64,000 nucleotides of DNA from Campylobacter pinnipediorum subsp. caledonicus (GTDB taxonomy: Bacteria; Campylobacterota; Campylobacteria; Campylobacterales; Campylobacteraceae). The translations under genes were made by a program, and so were the position numbers. Positions 9,527 to 22,593 of the stretch are shown here, piece by piece. How positions within the stretch are numbered: the first letter of the stretch is position 1; each line of letters starts with the position of its first letter. The notes beneath the pieces were generated by a model. The model did no database searches, was not told the origin of the DNA, and saw only the letters and a program-made list of their open reading frames with translations. The stretch lies in contig NZ_CP017258.1 of NCBI RefSeq assembly GCF_002022005.1, positions 1,240,001 to 1,304,000 on the forward strand, in the 5' to 3' direction.

Positions 9527-10354
9527 TTATTTTTTAAACACAAAACTAACCCAATCATTAAGCTGTTTTTGTTCAACTAATTCAAACTCTTTAAAAGTAT
9601 CTTTGATACGAGTTTCATATTTTGCTAATATGCCCGACAAAACTAAGTATGCACCATCTTTTAAAATATTTTTTAAATCTTTTTCAAGCATAAATATAAC
9701 ATCAGCTATAATATTTGCAACAACAATATCATATTTAATATTTAAATCAGATATTGAACCTGTCCATATTTTATTATATTTAACATTATTTAATTTTGCA
9801 TTTTCAATAGAGCTTTTAACAGCCTGCTCATCTGTATCACAAGCATCAACGACGCAACCAAGTTTTGACATCAATATACTAAGTATTCCGCTACCACAAC
9901 CAACATCTATTGCATGTAAATTTTCTTTTGCATATTTTTGTAAAAATAAAACACAAGAGCTTGTGCTTTCATGATGACCTGACCCAAAAGCAAGTGCTGG
10001 GTCTATTATTATATTTTTGACACCATCAAGCTCTTTTTCCCAACTAGGGCGTATATAAAAATTATCCAACAAAATTGGTTTAATAGCTTGTTTATATTCA
10101 TTTATCCAATCTTTGTTTTCTCTAATACTTAAATTAGTTACCAAATCACTATCAATATTTAAAGTTTGGCAAATTCTATCTATATATTCTTTTATACCCC
10201 ACTCAACTTCACTCAAATCAGATTCATCGCGCAACAAAATTTCATTATTCTCACACTCTTCCACACAAGTAAAGCCAAGTAAAAAAATAAACTCCAATAT
10301 CTCAGGGTAAAATTTAAGTGTTTTAACACTTAACTCATAAAAATTATCTTTCAT
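9527..10354 (-). CDS. prmA: Ribosomal protein L11 methyltransferase
   Basis: A 275-residue SAM-dependent methyltransferase that modifies ribosomal protein L11. A small N-terminal substrate domain (about 1-90) precedes the Rossmann domain. Motifs are DPALAFGSGHHEST, the SAM loop AIDVGCGSGILSILMSKLG, and the acceptor-site segment VVANIIADVI, which is characteristic of PrmA. Its ATG overlaps the cheY stop by one base (TAATG), so translation is coupled to the chemotaxis regulator. Confidence 0.94.
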   Translation of the reverse strand: MKDNFYELSVKTLKFYPEILEFIFLLGFTCVEECENNEILLRDESDLSEVEWGIKEYIDRICQTLNIDSDLVTNLSIRENKDWINEYKQAIKPILLDNFYIRPSWEKELDGVKNIIIDPALAFGSGHHESTSSCVLFLQKYAKENLHAIDVGCGSGILSILMSKLGCVVDACDTDEQAVKSSIENAKLNNVKYNKIWTGSISDLNIKYDIVVANIIADVIFMLEKDLKNILKDGAYLVLSGILAKYETRIKDTFKEFELVEQKQLNDWVSFVFKK

Positions 10355-10719
10355 TAACCTAAAACGTCTTCAAGTTTTTCTTTTAAAACTTGCGGTGTAA
10401 AAGGTTTTACTATGTAGTTATTTACACCGGCTTTTAAAGCAGTTATAACCTCAGCTTTTCCGCCTTCTGTTGTTACCATTATTATCGGCATATCAACATA
10501 TTTTTCCTCTGCACGAACTTTTTTAACAAGCTCTAACCCATTCATTTCAGGCATATTCCAGTCAGTTATTAAAACATTAATATCACTATGTTGTCCTAAT
10601 AAATTCCAAGCCTCGCTACCATGCTCGGCCTCTAAAATATCTTGATGGCCAAGCCTTTGCAAAGTATTTTTTATGATTCTTCTCATAGTTGAACTATCAT
10701 CTACTACTAATATTTTCAC
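10354..10719 (-). CDS. cheY: Chemotaxis response regulator CheY
   Basis: A 121-residue single receiver domain that, when phosphorylated by CheA, binds the flagellar switch. Key residues are visible: acidic pair in ILVVDDSSTMRR, phospho-acceptor Asp in LITDWNMPEMNG, switch Thr in IIMVTTEGGK, and the conserved Lys in NYIVKPF. There is no output domain. The order cheY-prmA-ftsH, with pglG on the other side, is shared with C. jejuni. A TAGAAT -10 element lies upstream. Confidence 0.96.
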   Translation of the reverse strand: MKILVVDDSSTMRRIIKNTLQRLGHQDILEAEHGSEAWNLLGQHSDINVLITDWNMPEMNGLELVKKVRAEEKYVDMPIIMVTTEGGKAEVITALKAGVNNYIVKPFTPQVLKEKLEDVLG

Positions 10720-10747
10720 ATAATATCCTTTTTAAAAAAAATGCTTT

Positions 10748-10753
10748 ATTCTA
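10748..10753 (-). promoter_or_regulatory. Putative -10 box for cheY
   Basis: TAGAAT on the minus strand, 29 bp before the cheY ATG, within a T-rich run as is usual for sigma-70 promoters of Campylobacter, which lack a clear -35. Motif-only evidence. Confidence 0.45.
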
Positions 10754-10887
10754 TCAAAAAATCTATTTATTAAAGCTTTAATTATTCTAAAAGATAAAAA
10801 AAGCTCTCTTATTTTTATAATTATTACTATTTAAAAATAAAAAAAATAGCAATTAATTTTTAAAATAATAATTTTATTTTATAAAAA

Positions 10888-11778
10888 TCATCTATCTTGC
10901 TTTTTTACACTAATTAAATAAATGCTAAGAGCCACCATAAGAAGTGCAACACCACCTATTAAATAAATAGCATTTATAATATTTTCCGGTGAAGTAATAG
11001 CAAATTTAAACACAAGCATAAGTGCCTCAATGGCAAGCGCTATTATAATAGAGCCAATAAATCTAACCATTGTTTTATATACCACGCTCGTTTCATCATG
11101 GTTTTTGCCCATAACCTCTTCTTCAAAAATAGTCTTTACTAAATCAAAAATAGCAAGTGCCAATGTCAATATAATGGTTGATTCAAAAATTTGTTCTATT
11201 TGGATATTTGATGTATGTGATATAAAACTTTTTACTCCATGCCAAAACAAAAAAGCACATATCATAAAAAGCGATCCACAAAATAAAGTATAAACGCTTT
11301 TTAAAAAATTACCAAAATGTCTTTCAATACCTCCACTATCAACAATGCTTAAAATATTTTCAAGAGATATATCTATACAAGCTATAAATTTTAACTCATT
11401 TTTTTCATTATAAACCGGCATACTTGCAGTAACACAAAGCTTACCATCTAGCACCGATGGATATGGGTCACTTAAAAAAAATCTTCTTAACTTTACAGTA
11501 GAATAATAATAAGCTTTATTGGCCCTATTTTCACCAGCTCCAACACAGTATTCCTTCTTTGCACTAAGAGCATTTTCTACCTGAACTCCATTTTTATCAA
11601 GTATATAAAATGCATCAAAATTCTCTATCTCATGAACAACCTTATCAAAACCATCTTTTATATTTTGCAAGTTTGCGCCTGGCAATCTATTTGGAATATT
11701 TCTTTCAAAAATATAACACAAATATGCTCTTGCTTTGTATCTTACATCGCTAAATCTTTGTATGTCTTTTATGACCAA
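10888..11778 (-). CDS. pglG: PglG-like membrane protein
   Basis: A 296-residue protein matching PglG by position (between cheY and pglF) and by layout. The N-terminal ~150 residues look like a small extracytoplasmic sensor (PDC/Cache-like: FYILDKNGVQVENALSA, then GKLCVTASMPVYNEKNELKFIACIDISLENI). The C-terminal half has about four membrane helices. PglG has no established enzymatic role in N-glycosylation. The gene starts 4 bp after the pglF stop, so it is in the pgl transcript. Function remains unknown. Confidence 0.8.
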   Translation of the reverse strand: MVIKDIQRFSDVRYKARAYLCYIFERNIPNRLPGANLQNIKDGFDKVVHEIENFDAFYILDKNGVQVENALSAKKEYCVGAGENRANKAYYYSTVKLRRFFLSDPYPSVLDGKLCVTASMPVYNEKNELKFIACIDISLENILSIVDSGGIERHFGNFLKSVYTLFCGSLFMICAFLFWHGVKSFISHTSNIQIEQIFESTIILTLALAIFDLVKTIFEEEVMGKNHDETSVVYKTMVRFIGSIIIALAIEALMLVFKFAITSPENIINAIYLIGGVALLMVALSIYLISVKKQDR

Positions 11779-11781
11779 TTT

Positions 11782-14711
<2,930 letters not shown>

Positions 14712-14793
14712 TTATTTTTATAATAAAAAATACATGGCATAATAAATAAAATTCAAAACACCATGTAATTATTTTTCTATTTTTGTGTTGAAA

Positions 14794-15645
14794 TTACATA
14801 AAAATCGGAACTTTTGTATGCTCTAAGAAAAATTTTGAAGTTCCGCCCAAAACCATCTCCCTTAGTCCATTTTCACCCTGTCTTCCAGCAACAACCAAAT
14901 CAAAATTACCATCACTAGCAACTTTTGCAAGTGCTTTACCCGGAATCGAATAAGTATTAATAACCTCACAAGTTGCATTAATATCATGCATTTTTAAATA
15001 ATCCTCTAATTTATTTATAGCATGTCCATTATCTTCATTAAAAGATTTCTTTGCTGTGATACAATGGATCCTATCTGCTTTTTTTAATAAATCAAGAGAG
15101 TTTGTTAAAGCCCTAGCACTATTTGGGGTAGAGGTCCAACTTACAAGTATATTTTTTGGCTCAAACTTAGTTAAATTTCTAGGAATAACTATACAATCTT
15201 TTCCGCTTTTCATAACAGCTGATTCAAATGTCCCGGTAATTTTACCAGTAATAGGAACAGCTGCAACGATAAGATCATAAAATTTAGATTCTCTTTCCAC
15301 AACGACACTTCTTTTACCATCTTTAATAATAAAATTGGCACTAGCTTTGCCATTTATAGCATTATCACTAACCTCGATGTCAAGCTCTTTGCACATCTTG
15401 ATAAAGGCATTTTTATTTTTCATATGCTCTTCTTCCAAATCAGCCTTTGCTGATTTTAAAAACTCTTCAAATAAAACACCGCCTCTTAATGTCATTTTCA
15501 TATTATATACTATACTAGGATCTATCTGACAAGATAAAACTTCAATATGAACTTTAAGCCACTTTGCAACTTGCAAGGCGCCATAAATTATTGATGTTGC
15601 ATCATCTCCTGCACCAATTGGAAAAAGAATCTTTTTATATTTCAT
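14794..15645 (-). CDS. Tandem-domain universal stress protein
   Basis: A 283-residue cytoplasmic protein with two UspA-like domains (about 1-150 and 155-283). The second ends in the ATP-binding form of the signature: GRQGENGLREMVLGGTSK, then KVPIFM. The first domain has a weaker version (SKFYDLIVAAVPI, then SAVMKSGKDCIVIPR). Proteins of this type bind nucleotides and are induced in stress; no substrate can be deduced. It lies 18 bp downstream of pnp in the same direction and ends ahead of pglE. Confidence 0.85.
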   Translation of the reverse strand: MKYKKILFPIGAGDDATSIIYGALQVAKWLKVHIEVLSCQIDPSIVYNMKMTLRGGVLFEEFLKSAKADLEEEHMKNKNAFIKMCKELDIEVSDNAINGKASANFIIKDGKRSVVVERESKFYDLIVAAVPITGKITGTFESAVMKSGKDCIVIPRNLTKFEPKNILVSWTSTPNSARALTNSLDLLKKADRIHCITAKKSFNEDNGHAINKLEDYLKMHDINATCEVINTYSIPGKALAKVASDGNFDLVVAGRQGENGLREMVLGGTSKFFLEHTKVPIFM

Positions 15646-15663
15646 TTTTATTCCTAACTATTT

Positions 15664-17838
15664 TTAAACCAATGATAAAGATACTTTTGAGCCTTTTTGT
15701 TCGCTTACGACAACTCTCACAATATCTCCAACATTTAAAGGATTTTGGATTTTGGATTTATGCAAAAGCCCATCAACACCATCTTTTAATTCAACAAACA
15801 CACCAAAATCAACAACGCTTTTTACTTTACCATCAAACTCATCACCTATATTAAATACTGGTTTTTGTCTATGATTGTCTCTTCTGTCGTTTGATTTTCT
15901 ATTAAATTTATTCTCTTTAGAAGTTAATTCTATAATATAATCTTTAGCACCATCTACACTATTTTTACTATTTCCAGAAATTTTTACTTCACCCTTTTCT
16001 CTATCCAAATCTATAGCAACACCAAATCTTTCAATGATTTCTTTGATTGTCTTTCCAGCTTGTCCGATTATATCAACTATCTTACTAGGCTCTATTTTAA
16101 AAAGCTCCATTTTAGGAAGTATTGCATCGTTTATAACTATTTCTTCATCTGCTTTTTGCATTAATTTAAGTATATGCTCTCTACCTTGCTTAGCCTGATA
16201 TAAAGCTTCTCTTAAAACATCAAGACTAATGCCACCAAGTTTTATATCCATTTGAAGGGCTGTTATGCCATCAAATGTACCAGCAACTTTAAAGTCCATA
16301 TCTCCATCATGATCTTCAAGACCCATTATATCAGTTAAAACAGCATGCTTATCATCTTCAAAAACAAGTCCCATTGCTATACCAGCAACTAGCTTTATTG
16401 TATCAACGCCAGCTGCACGAAGAGATAACGAACCACCGCAAACACTAGCCATAGAACTAGAACCATTACTCTCTAAAATTTCAGAAACAACCCTTAAAGT
16501 ATATGCTGAGTTTATATCTATACTAGGCGCTAAGGCTCTTTTTGCTAAGTTTCCATGACCAAGTTCTCTTCTTCCAGGAGCCTTTAAAGGGCTAGCTTCA
16601 CCGACACTAAATCCTGGAAAATTATAATTAAACATAAATTTTTCAACAGAAGCTGTATTTTCTGTTAGCATATCGTACATTTGAGCATCAGAGTCTGTTC
16701 CAAGTGTTGTAACAACAAGAGCTTGAGTCTGCCCTCTTGTAAATAAACAAGAGCCATGAACATTAGGTAAAATATTTGTTTCTATACTAATTGGTCTAAC
16801 TTCATTTAGTTTTCTACCATCAGCTCTAATGCTTTCGTTTATAATTTGCTCTCTAACTATTTTCTTTTTATATTTTGATAAAACATTATTTATAAGCTTT
16901 TCATCCCAACCTTTTTGAGTAGCTTCATCATCACTCAAAATTCTTTTAGCTATATTTCCTAATTCACTAGCACGCTCGCTTTTAGCCATTTGATTTATAG
17001 CATTTTTAACATCATCTTTATAATTTTTATCTATATAAATAGCTACTTCATCATTTAATATCTCTGGCTTTAATTCCAAATCAGCATCTTCTTTTTTATG
17101 CTTACTAAAAGCTTCCTCATATGCTCTTGTGGCACGAAGTATAGCTTTGCCAGCAAAATCTATAGCCTCAACCATTTTATCTTCGCTAAATTCATTCATA
17201 TTTTGTTTAAAAGCAAAATCAACACCAACACAAGAATCAACAGCAGGCATTAATTCATCATTAAGTTGAGGCATACTTCTCATTTCTATCATCAAAAGCT
17301 CATCTTTTGTTCCAGCCACATAAAGGTCCAAAGCACTTGTTTTAAGCTCTGAGTTTGTTGGATTAATAATAAACTCATCATTTATATAACCCACCCTAAC
17401 GCCGCAAACTGGTCTATTTACAGGAATATCACTAAGATATAAAGCAACACTTGCAGCATTTAGCCCAACAACTTGAAGATCAACTTCAGGATCAGCTGAT
17501 AAAACCATTACAACTATTTGAGTAGGATATGCGTAACCTTTTGGAAACAAAGGTCTTAGAGACCTATCAATAATACGGGATGTTAATGTTTCAAAATCAC
17601 CTGGTTTTGTCTCTCTTTTTATATAACCACCAGGTATTTTACCAGCAGCATAACTTTTTTCTATATATTGAACCGTAAGTGGTAAAAAATCTTCTTCAAC
17701 CAAAGTATCTTCTCTTGCCACAGTTGCCAGAACAACAGTATTTTTAACACGTAACAGCACCGCCCCAGATGCTTGTTTTGCAACCTTATTTAAATCAAAA
17801 ATTTCAATCTGATTATTTACTTCTATACTATATTGCAT
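15664..17838 (-). CDS. pnp: Polyribonucleotide nucleotidyltransferase (PNPase)
   Basis: A 724-residue phosphorolytic 3'-5' exoribonuclease, a main RNA turnover enzyme. Two RNase PH folds are present: the first about 10-230 ([17 protein letters not shown]), the second about 310-545 with the phosphate-binding [15 protein letters not shown] and catalytic Asp region [21 protein letters not shown]. They are followed by the KH domain ([17 protein letters not shown]) and the S1 domain ([19 protein letters not shown]). The N-terminus overlaps the upstream phosphoribosyltransferase-like gene by 11 bp. Confidence 0.98.
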   Translation of the reverse strand: MQYSIEVNNQIEIFDLNKVAKQASGAVLLRVKNTVVLATVAREDTLVEEDFLPLTVQYIEKSYAAGKIPGGYIKRETKPGDFETLTSRIIDRSLRPLFPKGYAYPTQIVVMVLSADPEVDLQVVGLNAASVALYLSDIPVNRPVCGVRVGYINDEFIINPTNSELKTSALDLYVAGTKDELLMIEMRSMPQLNDELMPAVDSCVGVDFAFKQNMNEFSEDKMVEAIDFAGKAILRATRAYEEAFSKHKKEDADLELKPEILNDEVAIYIDKNYKDDVKNAINQMAKSERASELGNIAKRILSDDEATQKGWDEKLINNVLSKYKKKIVREQIINESIRADGRKLNEVRPISIETNILPNVHGSCLFTRGQTQALVVTTLGTDSDAQMYDMLTENTASVEKFMFNYNFPGFSVGEASPLKAPGRRELGHGNLAKRALAPSIDINSAYTLRVVSEILESNGSSSMASVCGGSLSLRAAGVDTIKLVAGIAMGLVFEDDKHAVLTDIMGLEDHDGDMDFKVAGTFDGITALQMDIKLGGISLDVLREALYQAKQGREHILKLMQKADEEIVINDAILPKMELFKIEPSKIVDIIGQAGKTIKEIIERFGVAIDLDREKGEVKISGNSKNSVDGAKDYIIELTSKENKFNRKSNDRRDNHRQKPVFNIGDEFDGKVKSVVDFGVFVELKDGVDGLLHKSKIQNPLNVGDIVRVVVSEQKGSKVSLSLV

Positions 17839-18535
17839 TTTTATCTATATCTCCTTGTTGTTTTTGTAATGGCAAATATTTTGGACTTTCCTCTAAAATT
17901 GACATTATCAAATCATCATTTATTTCTATTTTTTCCTCATAATAACTATCAACATCTATAAAATTTACTATTTTATTTACCGTGTAAATATTATCAACCA
18001 AATCATATAAAGCCGCTGCTACATCACTAGCTATAACGGGTGTAGCATATGATATTGTTTTTGCTTTTGAGTTTATCAATGTTTTTACGCAAATCATAGC
18101 TGTCATACCAGTTTCAGACCCCTCATCAACAAACAATACATTTCTGCCTTCTATTTTTGACAAAAGATTTCCTTTTCTAAATTTATAAATATTTTTTAAA
18201 ATTTTCTCTTCATATTTTCTATGTGCTTGTCCGTACACAAAATCATAACTTATGCCAAAGGAGTCTATTAATTGATCATTTATAATAACATCTTTTGTTT
18301 CACTAACCATAGCTATATCACACTCTGGATTATTTGGAGTTGGGATACTTTCACAAAAAAGCATCTCGTAATTTAGGTTAAGTAAATTACAAAGTTCGTT
18401 AACCAAAATAACAGACTCTATAGATACACACAAAACTAGTGTTTTAGAATCAGCAAGTTCCTTTTTTGGCAAAACTTCAAATAATTTTAAAGCTGCATCT
18501 AATTTATTTTTAAATTTTATTTGATTTTCTTTCAT
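17828..18535 (-). CDS. Phosphoribosyltransferase-like protein
   Basis: A 235-residue protein with the type I phosphoribosyltransferase layout. An internal segment [20 protein letters not shown] sits where the PRPP loop (usually VDDGxxTGxT) is expected, so the second acidic residue is Glu. A hood segment contains [17 protein letters not shown]. It resembles the family often fused to or near nucleotide or export genes, but no substrate base can be assigned. It overlaps lptD by 4 bp and pnp by 11 bp, so it is co-translated with both. Confidence 0.7.
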   Translation of the reverse strand: MKENQIKFKNKLDAALKLFEVLPKKELADSKTLVLCVSIESVILVNELCNLLNLNYEMLFCESIPTPNNPECDIAMVSETKDVIINDQLIDSFGISYDFVYGQAHRKYEEKILKNIYKFRKGNLLSKIEGRNVLFVDEGSETGMTAMICVKTLINSKAKTISYATPVIASDVAAALYDLVDNIYTVNKIVNFIDVDSYYEEKIEINDDLIMSILEESPKYLPLQKQQGDIDKNAI

Positions 18536-20676
18536 CTATTTCCTGTAGAATCATGCTCGATAGAAAAATCATAATGAACGCCACCCATTGGATAAAAATT
18601 AACATAAAGATAAAAACCATCTGTTTTTTTAGTAGCTGAACCTGAGCTTGTTGTCACTGGTTCTATATCTCTTTGATATACAAAATTATAATTCCAGCAT
18701 TTTCTATTGTGATTTAAACCTGCTCTCCACATCTTTGTTTTATTGTTTTGCAAATCATACTGCCAAGAACCAGATAGCTTATAGTATCTAGGTAAATTTA
18801 TAGATGCAGAGGAAGTCAAATAACTATCTTTTTGAAAGTTTATGTTATTTTTCAATGTATGATTAAGATTTAAAGAAAAAATATCTCCAGTATAATTTAT
18901 ACCAGAATGTATGGTTCTAATCTTATCATCTGTATGCGAATATTCAATCTTATTGTAAAGCGATAAATTTGAAAATGGATATAAAAATATACTATTTTTT
19001 AAATCTCCATATTCAGAATCTTTTATATATTTACCCTGAGATATACTATGTTTTAAAATTTTTCTTCCATTTGAAGTATATAAATATTGTGTTAAATACA
19101 TTCTAAGTTCTTGTTCTCTTTCTTGTTTATACAAGAAATTTTCATAAGCAACACTGTCTTGATCATATATAAAATCTTCTGACAAATCACCTTTTTTATA
19201 GCCAGGAACTATATATTCAACACCATAATTTATTGTATGAAAAAAGTTATCATATGATTTTGCTACATCTGAGTGCATATCAAATCTATGTTCTATATTA
19301 ATATATTGTTCACTTACATCATTGTTCTTGTTGAGTCTAGAGTTTGTCTTATTATTATAATTTATACTTGTTGCATAAAAATTATTATAAAAAGAAAATG
19401 TAAAATAATCATCAAATAATGGAATATTTAAAGATAATGGAATATTTAGCTCATTCTGAACAGCACTTACGCCTATTTTTCTATCATATCTATGAGACTG
19501 CAAATCAACAGAATATAATATATTTGGAATCCAGAGATCGGTTAAAAATTTATGATATTGCAAAGATGGCAACTCCTGCAAAGTATCTTTATTGCCATTT
19601 TTATTTCCTATCTTTTCAGTATCTATATAATAATTTGAGTAAATTCCAAAATAATTTTCATCACCAGATATATAATAATTTAATTTAGATGTTACAAGCG
19701 AATCATAATCTTCATTTTTACCCTGTAAATTAAGATACTCTATATCATTTAAAACAGTGGCATCAAGTAAAAATCCTTCTTGTAATGTGAAGTTAAAATA
19801 ATTTTTAAATAGATTATCCCTATTATATTCAACTTCAATACCTTTATGAAGTTTATTTTTCAATTCAGAATTGTTAGAGTTGCTATTTGTTTGATTTCGC
19901 CTATAACTCTCTTTGTCATTAAAAAAACCAAAATTTATCGCCCCATTTGAATATTCAGAATCAACAAATCTAAATCCAGAGTAAAGACCAGCGCCTCTTA
20001 AAGTTCTAACTTGTGGATCTAGCTGAAAATCAAATTCATCATAAGGAGCAAAATATATAGGCTGTTTATAATAAATTCCCTCTTTTTTTCTATACCCTAC
20101 TTCAGGAGTCAAAAGACCGCTACGCCTATGTTTGTCAATACTAAAACCAAAATAAGGAAGATAAAAAACAGGTACATTTCCTATCCTAAAAACAGGATTA
20201 AACATATGTAAAAATTTACTCTGTCTATTTAGTTTGGTGCTTGAAGCACTGATACTCCAATCAGGATCATTAACATTACAGCTAGACACAATAGCTTGTT
20301 TTATTGTATAGTATTTACTATCTGAGTTGCTTTGATTACTTTTTAGCCAAATTTCCATATCTTTATTCATCATAAAAAGCGACTTAAGATCTAAATCATT
20401 ATTTTTTAAATTTAATTTTGCATAATTAGATCTAGAAATTTCTCCAGCACCTTTCATCATATTTACATTACCAAAAAGCTCAACTATTTGATTTTTTTGA
20501 TCATATATAGCTTTATCTGCGGTTATTAAATATGCCTGAGAATAGACAACCACATTTTTATCAGCAACAATCACACCATCTTCATGAGAAATATTATCTG
20601 CTAAAAATTCAAAATTTTGAGTAGCTGCAAACAAACTAAAATTAACGGCACAACACAAAAAAATCTTACGATACAT
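18532..20676 (-). CDS. lptD: LPS-assembly protein LptD
   Basis: A 714-residue outer-membrane protein that inserts lipooligosaccharide into the outer leaflet. A cleavable signal peptide ([18 protein letters not shown]) precedes an OstA/LptA-like jellyroll (about 20-130: DNISHEDGVIVADKNVVVYS), then a large beta-barrel whose strands alternate aromatic and polar residues to the terminal phenylalanine-rich region. The plug and strand signature FRIGNVPVFYLPYFGFSID is typical. It overlaps the RDD gene by 11 bp. Its transport partners LptC and LptA are encoded at 52.5-53.5 kb. Confidence 0.93.
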   Translation of the reverse strand: MYRKIFLCCAVNFSLFAATQNFEFLADNISHEDGVIVADKNVVVYSQAYLITADKAIYDQKNQIVELFGNVNMMKGAGEISRSNYAKLNLKNNDLDLKSLFMMNKDMEIWLKSNQSNSDSKYYTIKQAIVSSCNVNDPDWSISASSTKLNRQSKFLHMFNPVFRIGNVPVFYLPYFGFSIDKHRRSGLLTPEVGYRKKEGIYYKQPIYFAPYDEFDFQLDPQVRTLRGAGLYSGFRFVDSEYSNGAINFGFFNDKESYRRNQTNSNSNNSELKNKLHKGIEVEYNRDNLFKNYFNFTLQEGFLLDATVLNDIEYLNLQGKNEDYDSLVTSKLNYYISGDENYFGIYSNYYIDTEKIGNKNGNKDTLQELPSLQYHKFLTDLWIPNILYSVDLQSHRYDRKIGVSAVQNELNIPLSLNIPLFDDYFTFSFYNNFYATSINYNNKTNSRLNKNNDVSEQYINIEHRFDMHSDVAKSYDNFFHTINYGVEYIVPGYKKGDLSEDFIYDQDSVAYENFLYKQEREQELRMYLTQYLYTSNGRKILKHSISQGKYIKDSEYGDLKNSIFLYPFSNLSLYNKIEYSHTDDKIRTIHSGINYTGDIFSLNLNHTLKNNINFQKDSYLTSSASINLPRYYKLSGSWQYDLQNNKTKMWRAGLNHNRKCWNYNFVYQRDIEPVTTSSGSATKKTDGFYLYVNFYPMGGVHYDFSIEHDSTGNR

Positions 20677-21118
20677 CTATGACCACCGTCTTTGATAGCT
20701 TGTCTTGCCAAGTTTGCTTAACTGGATTTCCAAAAGCCCATATAAAACCAAGATAAAAGGCACTTTCGCTTATATTTCTAACCAAAGCCCTAATTACGCT
20801 TGGTATAAATTTTGGTTTATCAAAATACTCTATATCAACACATGCTATTTTAACAGAAATCTTTCCGATAGTAGCGCCATAATACCACACAAAAAATGTC
20901 TGATAAATAAAACGAATCAAAACATATTGTAAAACTATTTTTGATATAGCATTAACCATATCTTGAGGATCATCATAAAGTTTAAAATAATCGTAAAATA
21001 CAACCATAAATAAAACACTAACTAAAATTTCATCTATACCAAAAGCTACAGATCTCTTAGCTATGCTAGCTATTTTTATATTTTCTTTTTCTAATCTAAG
21101 CTCTAAGCTATCGCTCAT
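20666..21118 (-). CDS. RDD-family membrane protein
   Basis: A 150-residue inner-membrane protein of the RDD family. The family Arg-Asp pattern is seen as [16 protein letters not shown] near residue 22, and the second conserved segment as [18 protein letters not shown]. Three membrane helices are predicted. It sits between purD (11 bp overlap) and lptD (11 bp overlap). The function of such single-domain RDD proteins is not established; some are tied to ion transport or envelope assembly. Confidence 0.8.
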   Translation of the reverse strand: MSDSLELRLEKENIKIASIAKRSVAFGIDEILVSVLFMVVFYDYFKLYDDPQDMVNAISKIVLQYVLIRFIYQTFFVWYYGATIGKISVKIACVDIEYFDKPKFIPSVIRALVRNISESAFYLGFIWAFGNPVKQTWQDKLSKTVVIDVS

Positions 21119-22361
21119 TTAGCACCTGCCATGCTATATCTTTACGATATTGCATACCATTAAAGCTTATATTATCGCAAAGTAAATATGCATTCTTAGC
21201 TGCTTCATTTATATTTTTTCCATAACCAACACAGACTAAAACTCTACCACCATCGGCATATAATTCACCGTCTATTTCACTTACTCCAGCATATATAACA
21301 TGTGTATTTTGAGGAATTTGTTTTACATCTATTTTTTCTTTTTTAGAACTAGAATATGGATATTTTTCACTTGCTATCACAACACCAACAGCATAATTAT
21401 CTTTTAGTTTTATATCTTTTAATTTTCCTTTAGATGCATCAAGCAACAATTCGCTCAAATTTTCATCTATCAAAGGCATCAAAACCTCACATTCAGGGTC
21501 GCCAAAACGAACATTAAACTCAAGCACATAAGGCTCATTTTCAACAACCATTACACCGACAAACAAGACCCCACAAAAAGGTTCGTTTTCGTTTTGCATA
21601 CCAACAAGAGTTGGTTTTACTACCTCTTCTTCTATTTTTTTAATTAAATTTTTATTAGCAAGTGGACTAGGCGCATAAGCCCCCATACCACCAGTATTTG
21701 GACCTTCATCGTTATCTAACAGTCTTTTGTGATCTTGAGCCACAGGTAAACTTACAAAATTCTTACCATCGCATATAGCAAAAAAACTAAGCTCAAATCC
21801 ATCCAAATACTCTTCAATTATAACTCTTTTTCCAGCATCACCAAAACTACTACCACTAAGCATATCATCAACCGCATTTTTGGCTTCTTGATGATCTTGG
21901 CATATAATAACACCTTTTCCAGCACAAAGACCATCAGCTTTTACAACTAATGGTGTTTTTAATTGATCTATAAATTTATAAGCCTCATCTTTATTGTCTG
22001 TATTTAAATACTTTGCTGTTTTTATATTGTTTTTTGCCAAAAAGTCTTTCATATAAGCCTTGCTAGACTCTAGCCTAGCAGCATTTTTACTTGGTCCAAA
22101 AATGTTAAGATTGTATGTTTTAAAGATATCAACCACTCCATCACTAAGTGGTGCTTCTGGGCCAACTATTGTAAGATCTATTTCGTTTTCTTGTGCAAAT
22201 TTAGCTAAATCTTTGTAATCTTTTATATCTAAATTTTGACCAATTCTAGAAGTAGCTCCATTTCCTGGTGCAAAATATATACTTTCTATATTTTTTTCTT
22301 CTTTGAGTTTTAAAGCGATAGAGTATTCCCTACCGCCACTTCCGATTATCAGGATTTTCAT
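21108..22361 (-). CDS. purD: Phosphoribosylamine--glycine ligase
   Basis: A 417-residue ATP-grasp enzyme of purine synthesis that joins glycine to 5-phosphoribosylamine. The N-terminal PRA domain starts [19 protein letters not shown] and includes the conserved [18 protein letters not shown]. The ATP-grasp core has [15 protein letters not shown] and [16 protein letters not shown]. Length matches the family. The 5' region between this gene and hemD carries a probable 6S RNA transcribed in the same direction, so purD may be read through from that promoter, as happens with genes downstream of ssrS elsewhere. Confidence 0.97.
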   Translation of the reverse strand: MKILIIGSGGREYSIALKLKEEKNIESIYFAPGNGATSRIGQNLDIKDYKDLAKFAQENEIDLTIVGPEAPLSDGVVDIFKTYNLNIFGPSKNAARLESSKAYMKDFLAKNNIKTAKYLNTDNKDEAYKFIDQLKTPLVVKADGLCAGKGVIICQDHQEAKNAVDDMLSGSSFGDAGKRVIIEEYLDGFELSFFAICDGKNFVSLPVAQDHKRLLDNDEGPNTGGMGAYAPSPLANKNLIKKIEEEVVKPTLVGMQNENEPFCGVLFVGVMVVENEPYVLEFNVRFGDPECEVLMPLIDENLSELLLDASKGKLKDIKLKDNYAVGVVIASEKYPYSSSKKEKIDVKQIPQNTHVIYAGVSEIDGELYADGGRVLVCVGYGKNINEAAKNAYLLCDNISFNGMQYRKDIAWQVLNER

Positions 22362-22380
22362 ATATTCTCCGTATTTTTAA

Positions 22381-22570
22381 AACCCAAATGAGCGTTGCAT
22401 AAAAGAGTGGCCCAAATTAAAGCCAATCTTGCAAATAGATAAGCGCTTAAAGGTTGCAACTTCTAATGTTAAACACACTCAAACAAAGCCACATCACAGA
22501 GCACCTATACATCTTCGCTAATACAAAAGTGTTGGACCCTGAAAAAATGCGTTGTCGCTTCACTCAGGCT
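22381..22570 (-). ncRNA. ssrS: Probable 6S RNA
   Basis: The 230 bp gap between hemD and purD is less AT-rich than other gaps and folds as one long interrupted hairpin on the minus strand. The 5' TGAGTG pairs with 3' CGCTCA; further in, GGTCC pairs with GGGCC; then a large bubble; then an apical arm opens with AGGTGC paired to GCAACCT (one bulge) and closes with ATGT/ACAT. A clear TATAAT lies 6-7 bases before the inferred 5' end near 22570. The ~190 nt length and rod-with-central-bubble form fit 6S RNA, the RNA polymerase holoenzyme sponge. I know of no primary-sequence signature to confirm it, so other structured RNAs remain possible. Confidence 0.6.
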
Positions 22571-22575
22571 TGGTA

Positions 22576-22581
22576 ATTATA
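22576..22581 (-). promoter_or_regulatory. -10 box of the 6S-like RNA
   Basis: Perfect TATAAT on the minus strand inside a T-rich run with periodic T tracts upstream, the usual form of Campylobacter sigma-70 promoters. The expected start (about 22569-22572) coincides with the base of the folded RNA. Confidence 0.7.
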
Positions 22582-22593
22582 TAAAAAATTTAC

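Noticed and set aside
22381-22570. SRP RNA (4.5S) or tmRNA as identity of the structured RNA
   Set aside because: The conserved SRP GGTCAGG/GGAAG core and the tmRNA tRNA-like ends are absent; the rod shape fits 6S better.
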